From positions 1-18,495 of the forward strand of contig UQSC01000028.1 of assembly GCA_900543615.1 (NCBI GenBank): a stretch of DNA of 18,495 bases. Direction: 5' to 3'. The notes under the pieces were generated by a model. It searched no databases and was not told where the DNA came from. It saw only the letters and a list, made by a program, of their open reading frames with translations. Of this stretch, positions 7,106 through 12,761 are shown piece after piece. Each line of letters starts with the position of its first letter. Within the stretch, counting starts at the first letter, position 1. The translations under genes were made by a program, and so were the position numbers. Source of the stretch: an uncultured Collinsella sp. Its GTDB lineage: Bacteria; Actinomycetota; Coriobacteriia; Coriobacteriales; Coriobacteriaceae.

Positions 7106-7732
7106 ATGGCAAAGTTTGAAGTAAAGAACAGCGAGGGCAAGAAGGTCGCCGAGGCCGAGCTCGCCGCTGAGGTGTACGGCATCGAGCCGAACATCCACGT
7201 TATGCACCACATCGTCAAGTGCCAGATGGCCTCTTGGCGTCAGGGCACCCAGTCCGCTAAGGGCCGCTCTGAGGTTTCCGGTGGCGGCAAGAAGCCTTGG
7301 CGTCAGAAGGGCACCGGCCGTGCCCGCCAGGGTTCCATCCGTGCTGCCCAGTGGCGTCACGGTGGCGTTGTCTTCGCCCCCAAGCCCCGTTCTTACGCTA
7401 AGCGTATGAACAACAAGGAGGTCAAGCTGGCTATGCGCTCCGCGCTGTCCGCCAAGCTGGCCGATGGCGAGCTCGTGCTCGTCGACGACTACGGCTTCGA
7501 GAAGCCTTCCACCAAGGCTGCCGTCGCCATGCTCAAGGCTCTCGGCCTTGAGGGCAAGCGTCTGACCATCATCGTTCGCGATGAGGACGTCAACGCCTAC
7601 CTGTCGTTCCGCAACATTCCCAAGACGTTCATCATCACTGCCGACGAGGCCAACACCTACGATCTCGTCAACAACAACGCTGTGCTGATGCCCGCCGACA
7701 TCGCCGCTCACTTCGGGGAGGTGCTTGCATAA
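7106..7732 (+). CDS. rplD: 50S ribosomal protein L4 (uL4)
   Basis: A 23S rRNA-binding protein whose long loop lines the peptide exit tunnel. In E. coli it also represses its own operon. The 208-residue sequence shows the basic loop region GGGKKPWRQKGTGRARQGS, followed by GGVVFAPKPRSY, both diagnostic. AAGGAGAA about 8 bases upstream supports the ATG at 7106. The gene is 46 bp after rplC, and its stop codon is immediately followed by the rplW start. Confidence 0.98.
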   Translation: MAKFEVKNSEGKKVAEAELAAEVYGIEPNIHVMHHIVKCQMASWRQGTQSAKGRSEVSGGGKKPWRQKGTGRARQGSIRAAQWRHGGVVFAPKPRSYAKRMNNKEVKLAMRSALSAKLADGELVLVDDYGFEKPSTKAAVAMLKALGLEGKRLTIIVRDEDVNAYLSFRNIPKTFIITADEANTYDLVNNNAVLMPADIAAHFGEVLA

Positions 7733-8020
7733 ATGACCGCCCACGAGATCATCATCCGTCCGATCGTGTCCGAGCGTTCCTTCTCCGGTATGGAGCTGAA
7801 CAAGTACACGTTCGAGGTCGCCAAGGATGCTAACAAGTATCAGATCAAGGACGCTGTCGAGGAGATCTTCGGCGTCAAGGTCGTTCGCGTGAACACCCTG
7901 ACGGTCAAGCCCAAGACCAAGCGCGTGCGCTATGTCGCCGGCAAGACCCGTTCTTGGAAGAAGGCCATCGTCACGCTGGCCGAGGGCGACACCATCGAGG
8001 TCTTTGGCAACCAGGCCTAA
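7733..8020 (+). CDS. rplW: 50S ribosomal protein L23 (uL23)
   Basis: A large-subunit protein at the exit of the peptide tunnel, where signal recognition particle and trigger factor dock. The 95 residues match the family: the start IIIRPIVSERS, the central YTFEVAKDANKYQIKDAVEEIF and the VNTL--KPK-KR loop. It begins at the base after the rplD stop, with GGGGAGGTG inside the end of rplD as its ribosome binding site. A 179-bp gap with a hairpin and a promoter-like element separates it from rplB. Confidence 0.97.
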   Translation: MTAHEIIIRPIVSERSFSGMELNKYTFEVAKDANKYQIKDAVEEIFGVKVVRVNTLTVKPKTKRVRYVAGKTRSWKKAIVTLAEGDTIEVFGNQA

Positions 8021-8037
8021 GACTCGCTGCTGTTGAG

Positions 8038-8075
8038 TGAGCTCATGCCTCCCAAATAGGGGAGGCGAGAGCTCA
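8038..8075 (+). terminator. Strong hairpin after rplW, possible attenuator
   Basis: TGAGCTC (8038-8044) pairs with GAGCTCA (8069-8075), enclosing GCCTCCC (8047-8053) with GGGAGGC (8060-8066), for 14 base pairs in total. It is followed by AAGGTTTT instead of a full T-tract, so termination may be partial. RNA processing or attenuation between rplW and rplB are alternatives. Confidence 0.5.
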
Positions 8076-8093
8076 AGGTTTTGGGCGTATAAA

Positions 8094-8120
8094 ATGGACA
8101 CGCCCGGAACCGTGTATACG
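8094..8120 (+). promoter_or_regulatory. Promoter-like element upstream of rplB
   Basis: This block matches 23 of 27 bases of the element upstream of rplC (6229-6255), including the shared pieces ACGCCCG and CCGTGTATAC. TGGACA (8095-8100) and TATACG (8115-8120) are 14 bases apart in both copies. It suggests rplB and later genes have their own promoter. Confidence 0.5.
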
Positions 8121-8199
8121 TCCGGTGTCATCGCACCCGAGGCAGAACCTCGAATCCCTGTCTGCGATGGCTAACGGATTCCTATTGAAAGGGATTGTA
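8121..8199 (+). promoter_or_regulatory. Putative rplB leader with sequestered ribosome binding site
   Basis: CATCGCA (8129-8135) pairs with TGCGATG (8163-8169), enclosing the small hairpin CGAGG/CCTCG (8138-8152). ATTCCT (8178-8183) can pair with AGGGAT (8090-series position: 8190-8195), which contains the rplB ribosome binding site GAAAGGGA. AATCCC (8153-8158) could instead pair with GGGATT (8191-8196). Competing pairings over a ribosome binding site are typical of translational control. Confidence 0.4.
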
Positions 8200-9030
8200 A
8201 TGGCTGTAAAGCACCTTAAGCCGACCTCCGCTGGTAGGCGTTGGCAGACGATCTCCGATTTCTCCGAGATCACCTGCACCAAGCCCGAGAAGTCTCTTCT
8301 CGAGCCCCTGCCCAAGAAGGCCGGTCGTAACAACAACGGCCGCATCACCACCCGCCACCAGGGCGGCGGCGTGAAGCGTCGTTACCGCGTGATCGACTTC
8401 AAGCGCAACAAGGACGGCGTGCCCGCCAAGGTTGCCACGATCGAGTACGATCCGAACCGTTCCGCTCGCATCGCTCTGCTGCACTACGCTGACGGTGAGA
8501 AGCGCTACATCCTGGCCCCCAAGGGCCTCGAGGTCGGTCAGACCATCATGTCCGGTTCTGACGCTGACATCAAGCCGGGCAACGCTCTGCCCCTCGCCGA
8601 CATCCCCGTCGGTACGCTCATCCACGCCGTCGAGTTCCAGCCGGGCAAGGGCGCTGCTATCGCCCGTTCCGCCGGTAACTCCTGCCAGCTGATGGGTAAG
8701 GAGGGCAAGTACGCTATCGTCCGTATGCCTTCCTCCGAGATGCGCCGCATCCTCGTTACCTGCCGCGCCACCGTCGGTGAGGTCGGCAACGCCGATCACT
8801 CCAACATCGTCATCGGCAAGGCCGGTCGTAAGCGTCACATGAACGTGCGCCCGACCGTCCGCGGTACCGTCATGAACCCTGTCGACCACCCGCACGGCGG
8901 TGGCGAGGGCAAGAACCACACCTCTGGTCGTCCCTCCGTTACCCCCTGGGGTAAGCCGACGAAGGGCCTTCGTACGCGCAAGAAGATGAAGGTCTCGAAC
9001 CAGCACATCATTCGTCGCCGTAAGAAGTAA
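8200..9030 (+). CDS. rplB: 50S ribosomal protein L2 (uL2)
   Basis: A core 23S rRNA-binding protein needed for subunit association and peptidyl transferase activity. The ATG at 8200 gives 276 residues, the usual length, beginning MAVKHLKPTSAGRRWQ. The open frame reaches back to 8125, but the upstream codons are not family sequence. Diagnostic motifs are GRNNNGRITTRHQGGG near the N-terminus and NPVDHPHGGGEGK near the C-terminus, which includes the histidine linked to peptidyl transferase function. GAAAGGGA lies 6-13 bases upstream of the start. rpsS follows after 32 bp. Confidence 0.98.
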   Translation: MAVKHLKPTSAGRRWQTISDFSEITCTKPEKSLLEPLPKKAGRNNNGRITTRHQGGGVKRRYRVIDFKRNKDGVPAKVATIEYDPNRSARIALLHYADGEKRYILAPKGLEVGQTIMSGSDADIKPGNALPLADIPVGTLIHAVEFQPGKGAAIARSAGNSCQLMGKEGKYAIVRMPSSEMRRILVTCRATVGEVGNADHSNIVIGKAGRKRHMNVRPTVRGTVMNPVDHPHGGGEGKNHTSGRPSVTPWGKPTKGLRTRKKMKVSNQHIIRRRKK

Positions 9031-9062
9031 TTTCGGATACCGAGTTTTAGGAGAAAGCACTT

Positions 9063-9323
9063 ATGAGCAGAAGTCTCAAAAAGGGCCCGTTCGTGGAGAC
9101 TCGCCTTCTCTCGCGTATCACCGCGATGAACGAGGCTGGCAAGAAGGACGTCGTGAAGACCTGGTCCCGCGCGTCCACCATCTTCCCCGAGATGGTTGGT
9201 CACACCATCGCCGTCCACGACGGCCGCAAGCATGTGCCCGTGTATGTTACCGAGTCCATGGTTGGTCACAAGCTCGGCGAGTTCGCGCCGACTCGTACGT
9301 TCCGTGGCCACAAGGCCAAATAG
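9063..9323 (+). CDS. rpsS: 30S ribosomal protein S19 (uS19)
   Basis: A small-subunit head protein that pairs with S13 near the A-site side of 16S rRNA. The 86-residue sequence is typical: MSRSLKKGPFVE at the start, WSRASTIFPEMVGHTIAVHDG in the middle and GHKLGEFAPTRTFRGH at the end. GGAGAAAG is about 8 bases before the ATG. It lies between rplB and rplV as in most bacteria. Confidence 0.98.
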   Translation: MSRSLKKGPFVETRLLSRITAMNEAGKKDVVKTWSRASTIFPEMVGHTIAVHDGRKHVPVYVTESMVGHKLGEFAPTRTFRGHKAK

Positions 9324-9337
9324 GGGGTTAACCGTAA

Positions 9338-9709
9338 ATGGCAACTAAGTCTATTGAAACTGAGGCCACCGAGGTTCGCGCCGTCGCTAAGTACGTGCGT
9401 GTTTCCCCCAGCAAGGCCCGCCTGGTGGTCGATCTGATCCGCCGCAAGCCTGTCGCTCAGGCCTTCGACATCCTCCACTTCTGCGACCGCGCAGTCGCCG
9501 TGGATGTCGAGAAGGTTCTCCGTTCCGCCGTTGCGAACGCCGAGAACAACAACGGTCTGCGTGCCGACAACCTGGTTGTCGCCGCTGCCTATGTTGACGA
9601 GGGTCCGACGCTTAAGCGCATCCGTCCCCGCGCCAAGGGTTCCGCTTCTCGCATTCTGAAGCGTACTTCCCACATCACCGTCGTCGTTGCTCCTCGAAAG
9701 GAGGCGTAA
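9338..9709 (+). CDS. rplV: 50S ribosomal protein L22 (uL22)
   Basis: A large-subunit protein whose extended hairpin lines the exit tunnel. Changes there affect macrolide response in other bacteria. The 123 residues include VRVSPSKARLVVDLIRRK, the NAENNNGL segment, and the hairpin RIRPRAKGSASRILKRTSHI. It starts with ATG 14 bp after rpsS. A nine-residue N-terminal stretch (ATKSIETEA) precedes the conserved core. Its last codons contain AAAGGAGG, the ribosome binding site of rpsC. Confidence 0.98.
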   Translation: MATKSIETEATEVRAVAKYVRVSPSKARLVVDLIRRKPVAQAFDILHFCDRAVAVDVEKVLRSAVANAENNNGLRADNLVVAAAYVDEGPTLKRIRPRAKGSASRILKRTSHITVVVAPRKEA

Positions 9710-9715
9710 AGCTGT

Positions 9716-10426
9716 ATGGGTCAGAAAGTCTACCCCACCGGCTTCCGTCTTGGCATTACCGAGAACTGGCGCTCCCGCTGGTTCGCAGAGAAGGATTACG
9801 CTAAGACCCTCGGTAACGATCTCGAGATCCGCAAGTACCTCGAGAAGCGTCTTTCCCGCGCAGCTGTCTCCCGCGTCGAGATCGAGCGCGCTGGCGACAA
9901 GGTGAAGGTCATCATCCTCACCGCTCGCCCGGGCGTTGTCATCGGTAAGAAGGGTGCCGAGATCGATACCCTCCGCACCGAGCTCGAGAAGGTCGCTGGC
10001 GTCTCCAAGGGCCAGCTCTCCGTCGACGTTGTCGAGATCAAGCGCCCCGAGCTCGACGCCAACCTCGTTGCTCAGTCTATCGCCGAGCAGCTTGAGGGTC
10101 GCGTTGCCTTCCGTCGCGCTATGCGCAAGGCTGTCCAGTCCGCCCGCAAGGCCGGCGCTAAGGGCATCCGTATCCAGTGCTCCGGTCGTCTCGGCGGTGC
10201 CGAGATGGGCCGTCGTGAGTGGTACCGCGAGGGTCGCGTGCCTCTGCACACCCTCCGTGCCAAGATCGACTACGGCACGGCTGTCGCCAGCACCACCATG
10301 GGCGCTTGCGGCGTGAAGGTCTGGATCTACCTGGGCGAGAAGCTCCCGGGCCAGCCTGTTCCCAACCCTGCACTCGAGGGCTCTTCCCGTCCTCGTCGTC
10401 GTAACTCCGAGAGGAGGGGTCAGTAG
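9716..10426 (+). CDS. rpsC: 30S ribosomal protein S3 (uS3)
   Basis: A small-subunit protein at the mRNA entry channel. The 236-residue length is normal. The start MGQKVYPTGFRLGITENWRS is typical, the KH domain carries the GVVIGKKGAEI motif, and the C-terminal domain includes SGRLGGAEMGRREWYREGRVPL pieces and GVKVWIYLGE. The gap after rplV is 6 bp, with a near-perfect AAAGGAGG about 10 bases upstream of the ATG. The last base of its TAG stop is the first base of the rplP start, so translation is coupled. Confidence 0.98.
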   Translation: MGQKVYPTGFRLGITENWRSRWFAEKDYAKTLGNDLEIRKYLEKRLSRAAVSRVEIERAGDKVKVIILTARPGVVIGKKGAEIDTLRTELEKVAGVSKGQLSVDVVEIKRPELDANLVAQSIAEQLEGRVAFRRAMRKAVQSARKAGAKGIRIQCSGRLGGAEMGRREWYREGRVPLHTLRAKIDYGTAVASTTMGACGVKVWIYLGEKLPGQPVPNPALEGSSRPRRRNSERRGQ

Positions 10427-10929
10427 TGCTTGCCCCTAAGCGTATTCTTCACCGCAAGGTGCAGCGTGGCTCCATGAAGGGCCAGGCCAAGGGTAATACC
10501 GAGCTGCATTTCGGCGAGTTTGGTATCCAGGCTCTCGAGGCCCATTGGATCACCAACCGTCAGATCGAGGCCGCTCGTATTGCCATGACCCGCTACATGA
10601 AGCGTGGCGGTCGTGTGTACATCACGATCTTCCCCGATAAGCCCATCACCAAGAAGCCTGCCGAGACTCGCATGGGTTCTGGTAAGGGTAACCCCGAGGA
10701 GTGGGTGGCCGTCGTCAAGCCCGGCCGCATCATGTTCGAGGTCAAGGGCGTGCCCGAGGAGGTCGCTCGCGAGGCTCTGCGTCTTGCACAGCACAAGCTT
10801 CCCATCAAGACCAAGATTGTTGCTGCTAAGAACGCTGAGCAGCGCATCGAGAAGGAGATGGCTGAGGAGGCCGCTCTCGAGGCCAAGTGGGCTGCTGAGG
10901 ACGCCGCCGCCGCCAAGGAGGAGAACTAA
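10426..10929 (+). CDS. rplP: 50S ribosomal protein L16 (uL16), extended C-terminus
   Basis: A large-subunit protein that shapes the tRNA binding sites. The core from MLAPKRILHRKVQRG through MGSGKGNPEEWVAVVKPGRIM to LPIKTKIV is clearly L16. At 167 residues it is about 25-30 longer than the usual 137-145. The extra C-terminus (about residues 136-167) is rich in Glu and Ala and should be helical and acidic (QRIEKEMAEEAALEAKWAAE and following). The start is GTG at 10426, overlapping the rpsC stop by one base, with GAGGAGG about 9 bases upstream. Its TAA stop overlaps the ATG of rpmC by one base. Confidence 0.97.
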   Translation: MLAPKRILHRKVQRGSMKGQAKGNTELHFGEFGIQALEAHWITNRQIEAARIAMTRYMKRGGRVYITIFPDKPITKKPAETRMGSGKGNPEEWVAVVKPGRIMFEVKGVPEEVAREALRLAQHKLPIKTKIVAAKNAEQRIEKEMAEEAALEAKWAAEDAAAAKEEN

Positions 10930-11144
10930 TGAAGCCCGCAGAGATTCGTGAGCTCTCGGACGCTCAGCTCGTTGAGAAGCTGAAGGAAATGCGCGCCGAG
11001 CTCTTTAACCTTCGTTTCCAGATGGCCACCAGCCAGCTGGACAACACCGCTCGCGTCAACACCGTGAAGAAGGACATCGCTCGCGTCCTCACGGAGCAGC
11101 GCGCCCGCGAGATCGCAGCGGAGAAGTCCGCTGTCGCCGAGTAG
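10929..11144 (+). CDS. rpmC: 50S ribosomal protein L29 (uL29)
   Basis: A small, two-helix, large-subunit protein near the exit tunnel, close to L23. The 71 residues carry the family pattern MKPAEIRELSDAQL, LKEMRAELFNLRFQ and LDNTARVNTVKKDIARVLT. It is slightly longer than the 60-65 average because of a short alanine- and glutamate-rich tail. Its ATG overlaps the rplP stop (ATGA-type coupling through TAATG), and GAGGAG sits within the end of rplP. Confidence 0.97.
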   Translation: MKPAEIRELSDAQLVEKLKEMRAELFNLRFQMATSQLDNTARVNTVKKDIARVLTEQRAREIAAEKSAVAE

Positions 11145-11160
11145 GACCTAAGGAGAGAAC

Positions 11161-11421
11161 ATGACTGATTCGCGTAACTCGCGTAAGGTCCGTACGGGTG
11201 TCGTTACCTCCGTCTCCGGTGCCAAGACCATTGTTGTCACCATCACCGAGCGCAAGCGTCACCCCAAGTACGGCAAGATGATGACCAGCTCCAAGAAGCT
11301 GCACGCTCACGACGAGGAGTGCACGGCTGGCGTGGGCGATACCGTCCGCGTTATGGAGACCCGTCCTATGTCCAAGATGAAGCGTTGGCGCCTCATCGAG
11401 GTCGTCGAGCGCGCTAAATAA
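11161..11421 (+). CDS. rpsQ: 30S ribosomal protein S17 (uS17)
   Basis: A primary 16S rRNA-binding protein of the small subunit. The 86 residues show the OB-fold sequence RKVRTGVVTSVSGAKTIVV, the HPKYGKMMTSSKKLHAHDE segment and the ending TRPMSKMKRWRLIEVVERAK, all standard. AAGGAGAGA lies about 6 bases before the ATG. A 118-bp gap with strong secondary structure follows before rplN, whereas these genes are often closely spaced. Confidence 0.98.
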   Translation: MTDSRNSRKVRTGVVTSVSGAKTIVVTITERKRHPKYGKMMTSSKKLHAHDEECTAGVGDTVRVMETRPMSKMKRWRLIEVVERAK

Positions 11422-11448
11422 GCAGTCGCTCTTACGACTTGTACGTTT

Positions 11449-11514
11449 CCGAAGATGTGCGTATGCCTGGTTTGCATACCACAGGCCGTCTAAAGGCTGC
11501 GCACCTCTCTTCGG
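11449..11514 (+). ncRNA. Candidate three-way-junction RNA before rplN
   Basis: Outer stem CCGAAG (11449-11454) pairs with CTTCGG (11509-11514) and continues, after a small internal loop, as GTGCG (11457-11461) with CGCAC (11500-11504). Two hairpins lie inside: TATGC/GCATA (11462-11466 with 11474-11478, 7-base loop) and CAGGCC/GGCTG with one bulge (11482-11487 with 11495-11499, 7-base loop). It ends 11 bases before the rplN ribosome binding site. No Rfam family is recognised. It is probably a cis-acting leader. Confidence 0.5.
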
Positions 11515-11539
11515 TTCTTAGTTCGGAGGAACATCTACC

Positions 11540-11908
11540 ATGATTCAGATGCAAACCATGCTGAACGTCGCCGACAACTCCGGCGCTCGCAAGATTCGCT
11601 GCATCAAGGTGCTTGGCGGTTCCAAGCGTCGTTATGCAGGCATCGGCGATGTGTTCATCGGTGCTGTCCAGGAGGCTACCCCTGGCGCCAACGTCAAGAA
11701 GAAGGACGTTGTCCGTTGCGTCGTCGTTCGCACCGTTAAGGAGATCCGCCGCAAGGATGGCTCCTACATTCGCTTTGATGAGAACGCCTGCGTTGTCATC
11801 AACAACGATGGTTCGCCCGTCGGCACCCGTATCTTCGGGCCCGTCGCTCGCGAGCTTCGTGACAAGAAGTACATGAAGATCGTCTCGCTCGCTCCCGAGA
11901 CCCTGTAG
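11540..11908 (+). CDS. rplN: 50S ribosomal protein L14 (uL14)
   Basis: A large-subunit protein at the subunit interface that contacts 16S rRNA and, in other bacteria, is the docking site for the silencing factor RsfS. The 122 residues are the normal length, with MIQMQTMLNVADNSGARKI, the IGDVFIGAVQEATPG segment, and the ending RIFGPVARELRD--KYMKIVSLAPE. GGAGGAA (about 11525-11531) supports the ATG. It opens the spc-type part of the cluster and is preceded by the structured RNA candidate at 11449-11514. Confidence 0.98.
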   Translation: MIQMQTMLNVADNSGARKIRCIKVLGGSKRRYAGIGDVFIGAVQEATPGANVKKKDVVRCVVVRTVKEIRRKDGSYIRFDENACVVINNDGSPVGTRIFGPVARELRDKKYMKIVSLAPETL

Positions 11909-11921
11909 TTAGGGGAGATAT

Positions 11922-12227
11922 ATGTATATCAAGAAGGGCGATAAGGTCCAGGTTCTCTCTGGTAAGGATCGCGGCAAGCAGGGCGTTGTCCTGCGTGCTC
12001 TCCCCGCCGAGAACAAGGTCGTTGTCGAGGGCGTTTCGGTCGTCAAGAAGGCCGTCAAGCCCAACGCTGCCAACCAGCAGGGCGGCATCGTTTCGCAGGA
12101 GGCTCCCATCGACGCCTCCAACGTCAATCTCGTTTGCCCCGAGTGCGGTAAGGTTACCCGCGTCGGTCACGAGAAGGACGGCAAGAACAAGCTGCGCGTC
12201 TGCAAGAAGTGCGGCCACAAGTTCTAA
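11922..12227 (+). CDS. rplX: 50S ribosomal protein L24 (uL24) with zinc ribbon
   Basis: An assembly-initiating large-subunit protein. The 101-residue sequence has the KOW motif near the N-terminus (KGDKVQVLSGKDRGKQGVVL) and a C-terminal Cys4 ribbon (CPECGKVTRVG and CKKCG). That ribbon is common in many bacterial L24 proteins and probably binds zinc. AGGGGAGA lies 7 bases before the ATG. It is the last ribosomal gene of the window. rplE, the usual next gene, is missing and a terminator follows within 30 bp. Confidence 0.97.
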   Translation: MYIKKGDKVQVLSGKDRGKQGVVLRALPAENKVVVEGVSVVKKAVKPNAANQQGGIVSQEAPIDASNVNLVCPECGKVTRVGHEKDGKNKLRVCKKCGHKF

Positions 12228-12253
12228 GCTGCCCGCAACATCAAGTTGCTAGC

Positions 12254-12287
12254 AAAGGCCCGGATGCCACGGCACCCGGGCCTTTTT
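12254..12287 (+). terminator. Rho-independent terminator after rplX
   Basis: AGGCCCGG (12256-12263) pairs with CCGGGCCT (12276-12283), with further pairs near the loop, flanked by AAA and followed by TTTTT. It marks a true end of the ribosomal transcript. Confidence 0.92.
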
Positions 12288-12299
12288 CTATCCCTACTC

Positions 12300-12493
12300 A
12301 TTGGGGACAGACTTAAATGACTAGTCGTTTGGGACGCTCTTAAACGACTAGCCTATGGGGACAGTCTTTAGATCAATATATCTGGCCATCTGGGATGGGC
12401 TTCAACGAAAGCGGCACTTAGGGACTTTCCCCAGGTGCCGGCACATAGGGACGTACCCCAGGTGCCGGCAGTTTGGGACGGTCCTTTGATGTC
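12300..12493. repeat. REP-like GGGAC-containing repeat units
   Basis: Two sets of short repeats lie here. The first has GGGGACAG or GGGACGCT followed by CTTAAA(T/C)GACTAG at 12303-12324 and 12331-12351, plus a GGGGACAGTC partial copy at 12357-12366. It includes a perfect hairpin CTAGTCGTTT (12321-12330) with AAACGACTAG (12342-12351). The second has GGGACNNNCCCCAGGTGC-CGGCA at 12421-12443 and 12448-12470, followed by a diverged GGGACGGTCC at 12476-12485. The period is 27-28 bp. Confidence 0.7.
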
Positions 12494-12585
12494 TGATGCC
12501 CCCAGAGGGGTGAAGCAATACAGCCTGCTCTGTCTTTTAGGGCTTTGTTGTTCCGCCCCTTTATGTTTCGCAAGGACTTTCGCAC

Positions 12586-12720
12586 GCGCATTTATGCGCA
12601 TATCATTGCGCGATAATGCGTGTAACGGCGCAAACATGTGCAAACTATGGCTAAATAGTGACTGAAAAGCAAATAGACACGCAAATACGAGCAAATACAC
12701 GCGCAATTGTGCGAATATAG
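12586..12720. repeat. Helically phased GC/AT repeat upstream of the oxidoreductase
   Basis: Thirteen blocks start with G-rich triplets (GCG, GTG, GCA) followed by A/T-rich bases, at 12586, 12596, 12608, 12618, 12628, 12638, 12648, 12658, 12668, 12681, 12691, 12701 and 12711. Most are exactly 10 bp apart and the mean is 10.4 bp, close to one DNA turn. GCAAATA occurs three times (12669, 12681, 12691). Intrinsic curvature or a multi-site operator is inferred. The last complete palindrome-like site is GCGCAATTGTGC (12701-12712). Confidence 0.6.
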
Positions 12721-12761
12721 GGCTGTTAGAAATGAAGAACCTTCGATGACTCAGGAGGCAC

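Noticed and set aside
8125..8199. N-terminal extension of L2 from an upstream in-frame start
   Set aside because: The 25 extra codons are not L2 sequence and overlap leader structure. The ATG at 8200 has a good ribosome binding site and gives the standard length.
7073..10249. Long minus-strand frames opposite rplD-rplW, rplB and rpsS-rplV-rpsC
   Set aside because: Strong codon bias in ribosomal genes leaves the opposite strand free of stops. The translations are Leu/Gly/Asp/Val-rich and have no domains.
12411..12485. Possible CRISPR-like array
   Set aside because: There are only two full units and one partial, with no unique spacers of constant length and no cas genes. REP-like repeats fit better.
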